Assembly: GCF_026342835.1 (NCBI RefSeq)
Contig: NZ_JAPEMI010000001.1
Location: forward strand, 6,888,501 to 6,952,500
Direction of reading: 5' to 3'
Length of the DNA: 64,000 nt
Source of the DNA: Streptomyces sp. NBC_00154
Lineage (GTDB): Bacteria; Actinomycetota; Actinomycetes; Streptomycetales; Streptomycetaceae
Made by a program: the position numbers and the translations under genes. The notes beneath the pieces were generated by a model. It was not told the origin of the DNA. It saw only the letters and a list, made by a program, of their open reading frames with translations, and made no database searches. This document shows, in pieces, positions 51,237 through 59,749 of the stretch (position 1 is the stretch's first letter; every line of letters starts with the position of its first letter).

Positions 51237-52289
51237 TCAGGCGGGGACGACGCATTCGAATGCGTGCAGATACGCATTGACCGGACTGATGTCGCCGACG
51301 ATCAGGCCGGCCTCCGCCATGCGGCTCATCAGACTCTCCCTGGTGTGCTTCGCTCCACCGACATTGAGGAGCAGCAGCAGATCCATGGCCGTGGTGAACC
51401 GCATCGACGGCGTGTCGTCGACCAGGTTCTCGATGATCACGACCCGGGCACCCGGGCGGGCGGCCGTCATCACATTGCGCAGCGTCCTGCGAGTGCTCTC
51501 GTCGTCCCATTCCAGGATGTTCTTGATGATGTAGAGATCGGCCTGGACGGGGATCTCCTCACGGCAGTCGCCGGCGACGATGCGGGTCCGCCCGGCGAGC
51601 GGACCACCGTCCCGAAGCCGGGCGTCGGCCCGCGCCACCACGCCCGGCAGATCCATCAGCGTGCCGCGGACGGACGGGTGCTTCTCCAGCAGGCTGGCGA
51701 GCACGTGTCCCTGACCGCCGCCGATGTCGGCCACCTCGGACACCTCGGCGAGGTCGAGGAGTTCGGCGACGTCGAGCGCGGACTGCATGCTGGAGGTGGT
51801 CATGGCCCGGTTGAAGACCTGGGCCGACTCGTGCGCGTCCTGGTGCAGATAGTCGAAGAACCCCTTTCCGAACACCTCGGGGAAGACGCTCCCGCCGGTG
51901 CGCACCGCGTCGTCCAGGCGGGGCCAGACCTCCCAGGTCCAGGGCTCGGTGCACCACAGGGAGATGTACCGCAGGCTGTTCGGATCGTCCTCGCGCAACA
52001 GCCGGGACATGTCGGTGTGGACGAACTTGCCGTCCTCGGTCTCGGTGAAGATCCCGTAGCAGGACAGGGCGCGCAGCAGACGCTTCAGCGGCATGGGCTC
52101 GACGCGCAGCTCCGCCGCGAGCTCCTCCGCCCCGGTGGGCGTCTCTCCGAGCGCGTCGGCGACGCCCAGCCGGGCCGCCGCGCGCACGGCGGCGGCGCAG
52201 GCCGCGCCGAAGACGATCTCACGCAGCCGCATCCCCGGATGCGGGGTGAGGGGAGTGGTGGTGATGGGGGTGGTGCTCACGGTGGTCAT
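51237..52289 (-). CDS. O-methyltransferase next to the spore-pigment cluster
   Basis: 350 residues of the plant-COMT-like Methyltransf_2 family. The N-terminal winged-helix dimerisation domain covers about 15-105; the SAM site ADIGGGQGHVLASLLEKHP is near 165, with a catalytic-base region around IIKNILEWDDEST. Such enzymes methylate phenolic polyketides, so it may modify the pigment. The ATG at 52289 is chosen because the longer frame would overlap the upstream gene. It lies 35 bases after a secreted beta-helix gene, so the two may be one transcript. Confidence 0.9.
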   Translation of the reverse strand: MTTVSTTPITTTPLTPHPGMRLREIVFGAACAAAVRAAARLGVADALGETPTGAEELAAELRVEPMPLKRLLRALSCYGIFTETEDGKFVHTDMSRLLREDDPNSLRYISLWCTEPWTWEVWPRLDDAVRTGGSVFPEVFGKGFFDYLHQDAHESAQVFNRAMTTSSMQSALDVAELLDLAEVSEVADIGGGQGHVLASLLEKHPSVRGTLMDLPGVVARADARLRDGGPLAGRTRIVAGDCREEIPVQADLYIIKNILEWDDESTRRTLRNVMTAARPGARVVIIENLVDDTPSMRFTTAMDLLLLLNVGGAKHTRESLMSRMAEAGLIVGDISPVNAYLHAFECVVPA

Positions 52290-52324
52290 ACCGTCTCGCT
52301 TCTCCTCGTGCGGGGGAACATGGG

Positions 52325-53413
52325 TCAGCACATTCCGGTCGGTGTGGACGTCGCGCATACGTTGCGGGCGAAGCTGTTGCGCTGTGCGGTTTCCTGGTTG
52401 GCCAGGTCCGCGGGCCGGTTGCCCATCGCCCGGTTGTCGCTGATGGTGTTGCCGGTGTTGTGAGCGCCCACAAAGCTCTTGAACAGCACGATCCCGCCGG
52501 AGAGCGGTGTGGCGCCCACGTTGTTCTCGACGGTGTTCTTGCGCACATCGGTGTCCACGGTGCCGGTGAGGATGATCCCGGACCCCTGGATTGCGGGCAG
52601 TCGCTCGGTCTTGACGCAGTACTTGTTGTTCTTGGTGACCCGGTTGTCGTGGATGGACATCGCCCCGGCCTGCGGCTTGCCCTCGTCGCCCACGACGAAG
52701 ACACCGCTGCAGTTGCCGGTGAAGGTGTTGTCGTGGACCGAGAGGTTGCGGACCCGGCGGACGGTGAGGCCGATCCGGTTGTCCGTCAGCGTGTTTCCTC
52801 GGACCTTGGTGCCGCGGGTGTCGGTTGCGCCGCCCTCCTCGTCCACGGTGTTCGCGACGAAGATGCCGGCGTCGCCGTTGGAGCGGGCGGTGTTGTCCCG
52901 GATGTCGGCGCGGGTGGACCGCTCCTGGGCGATGCCCCAGATGCCGTTGGACCGGGCCGTCACCTGCCGGACCGACAGTCCGTCGGTCCAGGAGGCCCAG
53001 ACTCCGTTCTTCTTGAATCCGGAGACGGTCAGCGAGCGGATGCGCACACCGTCGACGGGATGTTTTGACGTGCCCTGGACGCAGATGCCGTTGCCGGCCT
53101 TCGCGCAGGCGTTGGCTGCCTTGGTCCCGGTCGCGCTCGGCATGAGCACGGTCCCGGACGGGGCACCGCGCAGGGTCAGGTCTGCCTTCTTGATGAGGAC
53201 ACTCTCGTGATACGTGCCGGGCCGGATGTCGATGGTGTCACCCGGCCGGGCGGCATCCACCGCGGCCTGGATCGACTGGCCCGAACGCACCACGCGCACG
53301 ACCGGGGAATCCACGGAACGGGAGGCAGCCGCGGTGCAGGCCGGCACAGCGGCGCCCACGGCGCCGGCCGCCACGGCAAGGCACAGGAGCTGTTTGGTGT
53401 GACGTTTCTTCAT
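52325..53413 (-). CDS. Secreted right-handed parallel beta-helix (NosD/PbH1-repeat) protein
   Basis: 362 residues with a signal peptide (KKRHTKQLLCLAVAAGAVGA). A Cys in AVPAC might act as a weak lipobox. The body starts with the SGQSIQAAVDAARPGDTIDI segment typical of NosD-like proteins. At least eight short coils with Asn at the turns follow (ARSNGIWGI, GNTLTDNRIGL, HDNTFTGN, NTVENNVG). No lyase catalytic set is evident. It could bind or shape a cell- or spore-surface polysaccharide. It is unlike the 12.4 kb beta-helix protein in its opening and turn sequences. Confidence 0.82.
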   Translation of the reverse strand: MKKRHTKQLLCLAVAAGAVGAAVPACTAAASRSVDSPVVRVVRSGQSIQAAVDAARPGDTIDIRPGTYHESVLIKKADLTLRGAPSGTVLMPSATGTKAANACAKAGNGICVQGTSKHPVDGVRIRSLTVSGFKKNGVWASWTDGLSVRQVTARSNGIWGIAQERSTRADIRDNTARSNGDAGIFVANTVDEEGGATDTRGTKVRGNTLTDNRIGLTVRRVRNLSVHDNTFTGNCSGVFVVGDEGKPQAGAMSIHDNRVTKNNKYCVKTERLPAIQGSGIILTGTVDTDVRKNTVENNVGATPLSGGIVLFKSFVGAHNTGNTISDNRAMGNRPADLANQETAQRNSFARNVCATSTPTGMC

Positions 53414-53566
53414 GAGCCGAAACTATGGGCGAACACTCCCCGATGCCACGCAGGGTGAGCGGTTGGACACATCACGTGCCTGAATGGCTTACGCCGGAAC
53501 AACCGCTGCGCGCAAGTGGTGGACGCGCGGCGGCGCACTCGGGTGAGATTGCAGGGGTCGGTGCCT

Positions 53567-53602
53567 GTCCTCGCACCCGGGTCGGGGCGGGGGTGCGAGG
53601 AC
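53567..53602. terminator. Terminator downstream of the FadD19-like ligase gene
   Basis: Perfect 12-base arms GTCCTCGCACCC (53567-53578) and GGGTGCGAGGAC (53591-53602) with a 12-base loop, just past the minus-strand stop at 53609. The rest of the 195-base gap to the beta-helix start shows nothing clear. Confidence 0.78.
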
Positions 53603-53608
53603 GTGTGT

Positions 53609-55237
53609 TCAGACCAGCGGTCCGCGGCCGGGTGCGACGATCGAGCGGGCCCATCGGTAGTCGGCCTTGCCGCTGGGCGAGCGCTGGATCCGTGGGGCGA
53701 TCACCAACTGCCGGGGGATCTTGTATCCGGCGAGACGGGTCCGGCAGTGCGCCTGGACCTCGTCGAGCGAAGGTTCGGCCGCTCCCTCCCGCAGTTGCAC
53801 CACTGCCGCGACGTGGTTTCCCCACCGTTCGTCGGGCACCCCGGCGACCAGCGCGTCGTACACGTCCGGATGGGACTTGAGCGCCTGTTCGACCTCCTCC
53901 GGGTACACCTTCTCGCCCCCGGTGTTGATGCACTGCGAGCCGCGACCGAGGACCGTGACGATGCCGTCCGCGTCGACGGTGGCCATGTCGCCGAGCAGCA
54001 CCCATCGCTCCCCGCTCTTGTGGAAGAACGTCTCCGCGGTCTTGCGGGGGTCGTTGTAGTAGCCGAGCGGCACGTGGCCCCGCTGGGCGATTCGGCCCGG
54101 CTCGCCCGGCGCCACCGGTTCGTACGTCGCCGGGTCGACGACCGCCGTACGGGAGTTGACCGTGATGCGGAACCCGTTCTCCGGCCCCGAGTCGGCCGTG
54201 GCGGTGCCGTTGAAGCCGGACTCCGACGAGCCGAAGTTGTTGAGCAGCATCACGGTGGGCACCAGCGACTGGAACTCCGCGCGCACCGAGTCGGACATGA
54301 TCGCGCCCGAGCTGGAGACGGAGAACAGTGCCGAGCAGTCGGTGCCCTTCAGCGGCCCCCTCAGCGCATCGATCAGCGGTCGCAGCATCGCGTCCCCGAC
54401 CAGCGACACGCTGGTGACCTTCTCCTTCTCGATCGTACGGAGCACCTCCTCGGGCATGAACTTGCGGTGGACGACGACCCGCTGCCCGAAGTTGAACCCG
54501 ATGAACGCGGTCAGCGTCGAAGTTCCGTGCATCAGTGGGGGAGTGGGGAAGAAGGTGATGCCCTCGCCGCCCGCGGCGACCCGTTCGGCCAGCTCCTGCG
54601 GGGTTTTCACCGGCTCGCCGGTCGGCGCGCCGCCGCCGAGGCCGGAGAAGAAGAGGTCCTCCTGGCGCCACATCACGCCCTTGGGCATGCCCGTGGTGCC
54701 ACCGGTGTAGATGATGAACTGGTCGTCGGCCGATCGGGGCGCGAAGCCGCGCCCGGAATCGCCGGCCGCCTCGGCGTCGGCGAACGCCACGGCATCCGGA
54801 CCCGGGGCGCCCGCCGCCGGCGCACCGACCCGTACGAGATGGCGGAGCCCGGGTGCTTTCGGCGCGGCGGCCGCGACCCGCTCGTCGAACTCGGCGTCGA
54901 AGACCAGGGCCGCCAGATCCGCGTCCCGGTAGAGGTAGACCAACTCGTCTTCCACATACCGATAGTTGACGTTGACCGGGACGATGCGTGCCTTGAGACA
55001 GGCCAGTACGGTCTGGAGGTACTCGATGCCGTTGTAGAGGTGGAGCCCGAGGTGCTCGCCGGGAGCCAGACCTGCGTCGATCAGATGGTGGGCGATCCGG
55101 TTGGCGGCGCCGTCCAGCTCCGCGTAGGTGAGCCGCCGCTCGGCACCCGTACCGGGATGGTCGAGATACACGAGCGCCTCGCGATCCGGGACCGCGTCGA
55201 CGACCGACTCGAACAGGTCGGCAAGGTTGTACTCCAC
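53609..55237 (-). CDS. FadD19-like (steroid side-chain type) acyl-CoA ligase
   Basis: 542 residues with YTGGTTGMPKGVMWRQEDLF (A3, in the MWR form seen in FadD17/FadD19 proteins), NNFGSSESGFNG (A5), CINTGGEKVYPEEVEQAL (A8) and SPSGKADYRWA (A10). FadD19 of M. tuberculosis (about 548 residues) opens similarly and ends in the same PDYRWA-type block, as I recall it. That enzyme activates C24-branched sterol side chains. The GTG start has AGGAGG upstream. It is divergent from the crotonase gene with a palindromic operator between. Confidence 0.88.
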   Translation of the reverse strand: MEYNLADLFESVVDAVPDREALVYLDHPGTGAERRLTYAELDGAANRIAHHLIDAGLAPGEHLGLHLYNGIEYLQTVLACLKARIVPVNVNYRYVEDELVYLYRDADLAALVFDAEFDERVAAAAPKAPGLRHLVRVGAPAAGAPGPDAVAFADAEAAGDSGRGFAPRSADDQFIIYTGGTTGMPKGVMWRQEDLFFSGLGGGAPTGEPVKTPQELAERVAAGGEGITFFPTPPLMHGTSTLTAFIGFNFGQRVVVHRKFMPEEVLRTIEKEKVTSVSLVGDAMLRPLIDALRGPLKGTDCSALFSVSSSGAIMSDSVRAEFQSLVPTVMLLNNFGSSESGFNGTATADSGPENGFRITVNSRTAVVDPATYEPVAPGEPGRIAQRGHVPLGYYNDPRKTAETFFHKSGERWVLLGDMATVDADGIVTVLGRGSQCINTGGEKVYPEEVEQALKSHPDVYDALVAGVPDERWGNHVAAVVQLREGAAEPSLDEVQAHCRTRLAGYKIPRQLVIAPRIQRSPSGKADYRWARSIVAPGRGPLV

Positions 55238-55321
55238 CGTTCCTCCTGACCCCGGATGGTGAGTGGTCCGGCGGTCATTAGAGCGCCGACCGGCACAACT
55301 GGGAAGAGGCGCCGCCGAAGA

Positions 55322-55343
55322 AATCTGACTGACTGTCAGAAAA
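55322..55343. promoter_or_regulatory. Shared lipid-gene operator, copy 2 (AATCTGAC-N6-TCAGAAAA)
   Basis: The core TCTGAC-TGACT-GTCAGA is a perfect six-base-arm palindrome. All eight bases on each side match the element at 33948-33969. It lies in the 167-base divergent gap between the FadD19-like and EchA-like genes, so one bound repressor would shut both directions. Confidence 0.68.
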
Positions 55344-55404
55344 CTATTGAACTGGACCCTCACCTACTGCAACCTGTTCTAGATCTGGAGACGGGAGGCA
55401 GGCA

Positions 55405-56205
55405 ATGGGTGGTACGGAACACCTCACCGTGCAGCGCGAAGGCGCCACACTGGTGCTCACCCTGAACAGGCCGGAGGCGAAGAACGCGCTCTCGCTGCCG
55501 ATGCTGGTCGGGCTGTACGACGGCTGGCTGGCCGCGGACGAGGACGACGGAATCCGCTCCGTCGTCCTCACCGGCGCAGGGGGTTCCTTCTGCGCGGGCA
55601 TGGACCTCAAGGCCCTCGCGGGCAAGGGGATGGAGGGAGAGCAGTACCGGGACCGGATGACGGCCGACCCCGATCTGCACTGGAAGGCGATGCTGCGCCA
55701 TCACCGCCCCCGCAAGCCGGTCGTCGCCGCCGTCGAGGGGTACTGCGTGGCGGGCGGAACCGAGATCCTGCAGGGCACCGATATCCGAATTGCCGGTGCG
55801 AGCGCCACCTTCGGGCTCTTCGAGGTCAAGCGGGGACTGTTCCCCATCGGCGGCTCGACGGTACGGCTGCCGCGCCAGATCGCCCGCACCCACGCCCTCG
55901 AAATGCTCCTCACCGGACGCCCGTACAGCGCCGACGAAGCGGCCCGCATCGGGCTGATCGGCAGAGTCGTCCCCGACGGCACCACGCTGGAACAGGCCCT
56001 CGACGTCGCCGAGCGGATCAATGCCTGCGGCCCGCTAGCCGTCGAGGCCGTCAAGGCCTCCGTGTACGAGACCGCCGAAATGACCGAGACCGAGGGGCTC
56101 GCCGCCGAGCTGAAGCGCGGCTGGCCGGTATTCGAGACCGCCGACGCCAAGGAAGGCGCCCGCGCCTTCGCCGAGAAGCGCCCGCCCGTCTACCGGCGCG
56201 CCTGA
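55405..56205 (+). CDS. Enoyl-CoA hydratase (crotonase, EchA19-like position)
   Basis: 266 residues of the crotonase fold. The first oxyanion-hole segment is GAGGSFCAGMDLKALAG (about residue 55-71). The second is GYCVAGGTEILQGTDIRIAG, and Glu residues in the EVKRGLFPIGG segment correspond to the catalytic region. It hydrates an enoyl-CoA in side-chain beta-oxidation. It starts the rightward operon with the DUF35 and thiolase-like genes. M. tuberculosis echA19, beside fadD19, has the same size and orientation as I recall. Confidence 0.87.
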   Translation: MGGTEHLTVQREGATLVLTLNRPEAKNALSLPMLVGLYDGWLAADEDDGIRSVVLTGAGGSFCAGMDLKALAGKGMEGEQYRDRMTADPDLHWKAMLRHHRPRKPVVAAVEGYCVAGGTEILQGTDIRIAGASATFGLFEVKRGLFPIGGSTVRLPRQIARTHALEMLLTGRPYSADEAARIGLIGRVVPDGTTLEQALDVAERINACGPLAVEAVKASVYETAEMTETEGLAAELKRGWPVFETADAKEGARAFAEKRPPVYRRA

Positions 56206-56220
56206 GTCAAGGAGACAACC

Positions 56221-57165
56221 GTGCCCGACGTCCTCAGCGCACCACTGGTGGTCGAGTTCCCCTTCACCCGCTCCCTCGGTCCGGTCCAGAGCGCCTTCCT
56301 GACCGGGCTGCGCGAACGGACCGTGCTCGGCGTGCGGACCGGCGACCGAAAGGTCCTGGTCCCGCCCGTCGACTACGACCCCGTCACCGCCGAGGAGCTG
56401 CGCGATCTGACCGAGGTCGCCACCACCGGCACCGTCACCACCTGGGCCTGGAACCCGGCCCCGCGCCGCGACCAGCCCCTGGCCGCCCCGTTCGCCTGGG
56501 TGCTCGTCAAGCTGGACGGGGCCGACACCGCCCTGCTCCATGTCCTCGACGCACCGGGACCCGAAGCCGTGCACACCGGCATGCGGGTCCGGATCCGCTG
56601 GGCCCCGCAGCGGACCGGTGCCATCACGGACATCGCCTGCTTCGAACCGTATGAGGGCGAGGCGACGGCCGAAAGCACCCCGCACAGCGGCGAGTTCGCC
56701 GACCCTGTCACCGGCATCGTCACGCCGGCCCGCCTCGACTACACGTACACCCCCGGGCGCGCCCAGAGCGCGTACCTCAACGCCCTCTCCGAGCAGCGCA
56801 CCGTCGGCGAGCGCTGCCCGTCCTGCCGCAAGGTGTACGTCCCTCCCCGCGGCGCCTGCCCCACCTGTGGTGTAGCCACCGCCGAACAGGTCGAGGTCGG
56901 CCCGCGCGGCACCGTCACCACGTACTGCATCGTCAACATCAAGGCGAAGAACCTCGACATCGAGGTCCCGTACGTCTACGCCCACATCGCCCTCGACGGC
57001 GCCGACCTCGCCCTGCACGGACGGATCGGCGGCATCCCGTACGACCAGGTGCGGATGGGCCTGCGGGTCGAGCCCGTCTGGACCGAGGGCGGCCGCCACC
57101 CCGACCACTACCGGCCCACCGGAGAGCCGGACGCCGACTACGACGCGTACAAGGAGCTGCTGTAG
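56221..57165 (+). CDS. Tandem OB-fold DUF35 protein with one rubredoxin-type zinc ribbon
   Basis: 314 residues. Two OB folds are visible: residues about 30-150 (VTTWAWNPAPRRDQ, WVLVKLDGAD) and 190-300 (VTTYCIVNIKAKN). The second is preceded by a zinc ribbon with CPSC and CPTC near residues 199 and 213. The first copy lacks the ribbon cysteines. DUF35 proteins pair with thiolase-fold enzymes and are needed for their activity, as in the ChsH2-Ltp2 aldolase. The next gene starts immediately after its stop, so a complex with one or both thiolase-like proteins is likely. Confidence 0.86.
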   Translation: MPDVLSAPLVVEFPFTRSLGPVQSAFLTGLRERTVLGVRTGDRKVLVPPVDYDPVTAEELRDLTEVATTGTVTTWAWNPAPRRDQPLAAPFAWVLVKLDGADTALLHVLDAPGPEAVHTGMRVRIRWAPQRTGAITDIACFEPYEGEATAESTPHSGEFADPVTGIVTPARLDYTYTPGRAQSAYLNALSEQRTVGERCPSCRKVYVPPRGACPTCGVATAEQVEVGPRGTVTTYCIVNIKAKNLDIEVPYVYAHIALDGADLALHGRIGGIPYDQVRMGLRVEPVWTEGGRHPDHYRPTGEPDADYDAYKELL

Positions 57166-58218
57166 ATGCGAGACGTAGCGATCGTCGCCTTCGCGCAGAC
57201 GGACCATCTGCGGCGCACCGACGAACTCTCCGAGGTCGAAATGCTCATGCCGGTCCTGCATCAGGTCCTTGACGCGACCAGTCTCAGGGCACGCGACATC
57301 GGCTTCACCTGCTCGGGATCCAGCGACTACCTCGCCGGCCGGGCCTTCTCCTTCACCATGGCCCTCGACGGCGTCGGCGCCCACCCGCCGATCTCCGAGT
57401 CCCATGTGGAGATGGACGGTGCCTGGGCGCTGTACGAGGCATGGGTGAAACTCCGGACCGGCGAGGCCGACACCGCCCTCGTCTACGCCTACGGGAAGTC
57501 CTCGCCCGGTGAGCTGCGCGACGTCCTCACCCGCCAGCTCGACCCGTACTACGTCGGCCCGCTCTGGCCCGACTCCGTCGCACTCGCCGCACTCCAGGCC
57601 CAGGCGCTCATCGACGCGGGCGAAACCGACGAGGCCGCCCTCGCCGCGATCGCTGCCCGCAACCGCACCGCCGCCGCGGACAACCCGCACGCACAGCTCG
57701 TGGGCTCCGTCCCGGCCGGCGACTATGTCGTCCGGCCGTTGCGTACCGGCGACTGCCCGCCGGTCGGCGACGGCGCGGCAGCCGTGGTCCTCGCCGCGGA
57801 GGACACCGCGCGCGCTCTGTGCACCCGCCCGGCCTGGATCCGCGGCATCGACCACCGCATCGAGGCCCACAGCCTCGGAGTGCGGGAGCTGACCGACTCG
57901 CCGTCGGCCCGGCTCGCCGCCGAACGGGCCGGGGCCTTCGAACGGCCCGTCGACACCGCGGAGTTGCATGCCCCGTTCACCTCCCAGGAGGTCGTGCTGC
58001 GCAAGGCGCTCGGGCTCGATGAAAGTGTCCGCGTCAACCCGTCCGGCGGCGCGCTCGCCGCCAACCCCGTCATGGCCGCCGGACTGATCCGGCTCGGCGA
58101 GGCCGCGGCCCGTATCCACCGCGGCGAGTCCGACCGGGCGCTCGCCCACGCCACATCGGGACCCTGTCTGCAGCAGAATCTGGTCGCCGTCCTCGAAGGG
58201 GAGACCACCCATGTCTAA
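57166..58218 (+). CDS. Ltp4-like thiolase-fold protein without nucleophilic Cys
   Basis: 350 residues of the SCP-x thiolase superfamily. At the position of the usual nucleophile (CASG) the sequence reads ESHVEMDGAWALYEA, putting Glu in place of Cys. The C-terminal motif reads ATSGPCLQQN, so the normal second Cys is also displaced. It is therefore unlikely to be a thiolase and is better seen as an aldolase/C-C lyase or partner subunit. Rv3522 (Ltp4) of M. tuberculosis has about the same size and order. It overlaps the next gene by eight bases. Confidence 0.84.
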   Translation: MRDVAIVAFAQTDHLRRTDELSEVEMLMPVLHQVLDATSLRARDIGFTCSGSSDYLAGRAFSFTMALDGVGAHPPISESHVEMDGAWALYEAWVKLRTGEADTALVYAYGKSSPGELRDVLTRQLDPYYVGPLWPDSVALAALQAQALIDAGETDEAALAAIAARNRTAAADNPHAQLVGSVPAGDYVVRPLRTGDCPPVGDGAAAVVLAAEDTARALCTRPAWIRGIDHRIEAHSLGVRELTDSPSARLAAERAGAFERPVDTAELHAPFTSQEVVLRKALGLDESVRVNPSGGALAANPVMAAGLIRLGEAAARIHRGESDRALAHATSGPCLQQNLVAVLEGETTHV

Positions 58219-59377
58219 GGAGCCCGTGGCCGTCGTCGGCATCGGCCAGACCAAGCATGTCTCCGCCCGCAGGGACGTCTCCCTCGCCGGTCTCGTCCGC
58301 GAAGCCGCCGTACGCGCGCTGGAGGACGCCGCCCTGACCTGGGCGGACATCGACGCCGTCGTCATCGGCAAGGCACCCGACTTCTTCGAGGGCCTGATGA
58401 TGCCGGAGCTCTATCTCGCCGACGCCCTCGGAGCGGTCGGCAAACCGATGCTCCGCGTACACACCGCGGGCTCGGTCGGTGGTTCCACCGCGCTCGTCGC
58501 CGCCGATCTCGTCGCCGCGCGGGTGCACCGCACCGTGCTCACCCTGGCCTTCGAGAAGCAGTCCGAGTCCAACGCCATGTGGGGGCTGTCGCTGCCCATC
58601 CCGTTCCAGCAGCCGCTGCTCGCGGGCGCGGGCGGCTTCTTCGCCCCGCACGTGCGCGCGTACATGCGCCGCACCGGGGCGCCCGACACGGTCGGCTCCC
58701 TCGTCGCCTACAAGGACCGGCGCAACGCGCTCAAGAACCCGTACGCGCACATCCACGACCCGGACATCACCCTGGAGAAGGTCCAGGCCGCACCGATGCT
58801 CTGGGACCCGATCCGCTACTCGGAGACCTGCCCGTCCTCGGACGGCGCGTGCGCGATGATCCTCACCGACCGGACGGGCGCCGGCCGTTCGCCGCACCCG
58901 CCCGCCTGGGTGCACGGGGGCGCGATGCGCAGTGAACCGACCCTGTTCGCCGGCAAGGACTTCGTCTCGCCGCAGGCGGGCAAGGACTGTGCGGCCGATG
59001 TGTACCGGCAGGCCGGCATCACCGACCCGCGCCGGGAGATCGACGCCGTGGAGATGTACGTCCCGTTCTCCTGGTACGAGCCGATGTGGCTGGAGAATCT
59101 CGGCTTCGCAGCCGAGGGGGAGGGCTGGAAGCTCACCGAATCCGGGGTCACCGAACTCGACGGCGACCTGCCGGTGAATCCCTCGGGCGGCGTGCTCTCC
59201 ACCAACCCCATCGGCGCGTCCGGCATGATCCGCTTCGCCGAAGCGGCGCTGCAGGTACGCGGACAGGCGGGCGAACACCAGGTGCCGGGCGCCCGCAAGG
59301 CGCTCGGCCACGCGTACGGCGGCGGGGCGCAGTTCTTCTCCATGTGGCTGGTCGGAGCCGAGCCTCCTCGCACCTGA
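58211..59377 (+). CDS. Ltp3-like thiolase-fold protein without nucleophilic Cys
   Basis: 388 residues. The N-terminal active-site strand reads HTAGSVGGSTALVAADL, giving Ser where thiolases have Cys. The C-terminal glycine loop is GHAYGGGAQFF, with Tyr in the place of the second Cys. A Tyr-rich stretch EMYVPFSWYEPMW precedes it; Tyr residues are catalytic in the related Ltp2 aldolase. Size and order match Rv3523 (Ltp3). Together with the DUF35 protein it probably cleaves a hydroxyacyl-CoA side chain by retro-aldol chemistry. This is inferred from homology. Confidence 0.84.
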   Translation: MSKEPVAVVGIGQTKHVSARRDVSLAGLVREAAVRALEDAALTWADIDAVVIGKAPDFFEGLMMPELYLADALGAVGKPMLRVHTAGSVGGSTALVAADLVAARVHRTVLTLAFEKQSESNAMWGLSLPIPFQQPLLAGAGGFFAPHVRAYMRRTGAPDTVGSLVAYKDRRNALKNPYAHIHDPDITLEKVQAAPMLWDPIRYSETCPSSDGACAMILTDRTGAGRSPHPPAWVHGGAMRSEPTLFAGKDFVSPQAGKDCAADVYRQAGITDPRREIDAVEMYVPFSWYEPMWLENLGFAAEGEGWKLTESGVTELDGDLPVNPSGGVLSTNPIGASGMIRFAEAALQVRGQAGEHQVPGARKALGHAYGGGAQFFSMWLVGAEPPRT

Positions 59378-59387
59378 GGCGAGCGCC

Positions 59388-59432
59388 GTCCCGGGCCGGC
59401 CGAGCAAGCCTTGGCCGCGGCCTGTCCGGGAC
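59388..59432. terminator. Probable terminator after the sterol-type operon
   Basis: Outer arms GTCCCGG (59388-59394) and CCGGGAC (59426-59432), with inner GGCC-rich pairing between, form a long imperfect hairpin in the gap before the DUF397 gene. Confidence 0.5.
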
Positions 59433-59482
59433 CGCCCGCGGTGGCTAGGCTTTGGCCGGGACGACTAGTGGGAGGAGCCGAC

Positions 59483-59725
59483 GTGGCGGAGAGCACCACC
59501 ACCCAGCAGACCTTTGCCGGCTGGGACAAGCCGGACCTCGACCTCAGCAACGCCGACTGGCAGTCGGGCACACAGGGTGCCGGGGATGTCCAGATCGCCT
59601 TCGTCGAGGGATTCATCGCGATGCGCAACGCCGGTAAGCCCGGCAGCCCTTCGCTGATTTTCACCCCGGCCGAATGGCGGGCCTTCGTGGTCAACGCCCG
59701 CGACGGCGAGTTCGACCTCACCTGA
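59483..59725 (+). CDS. DUF397 small protein
   Basis: 80 residues. The end is diagnostic of DUF397: SLIFTPAEWRAFVVNARDGEFDL. Family members usually sit beside an XRE/DUF5753 helix-turn-helix regulator and act as its small partner; no such gene is adjacent, so this is an orphan copy. The GTG start has a strong GGGAGGAG six bases upstream. The opening WDKPDLDLSNADWQS is also typical. Confidence 0.85.
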   Translation: MAESTTTQQTFAGWDKPDLDLSNADWQSGTQGAGDVQIAFVEGFIAMRNAGKPGSPSLIFTPAEWRAFVVNARDGEFDLT

Positions 59726-59749
59726 CGGCGCAGCCCGCGCGGAGCGGAC

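Noticed and set aside
53414..53566. Possible small gene between the beta-helix and FadD19-like genes
   Set aside because: The frames seen lack start signals and codon bias; the only clear element nearby is the terminator at 53567.
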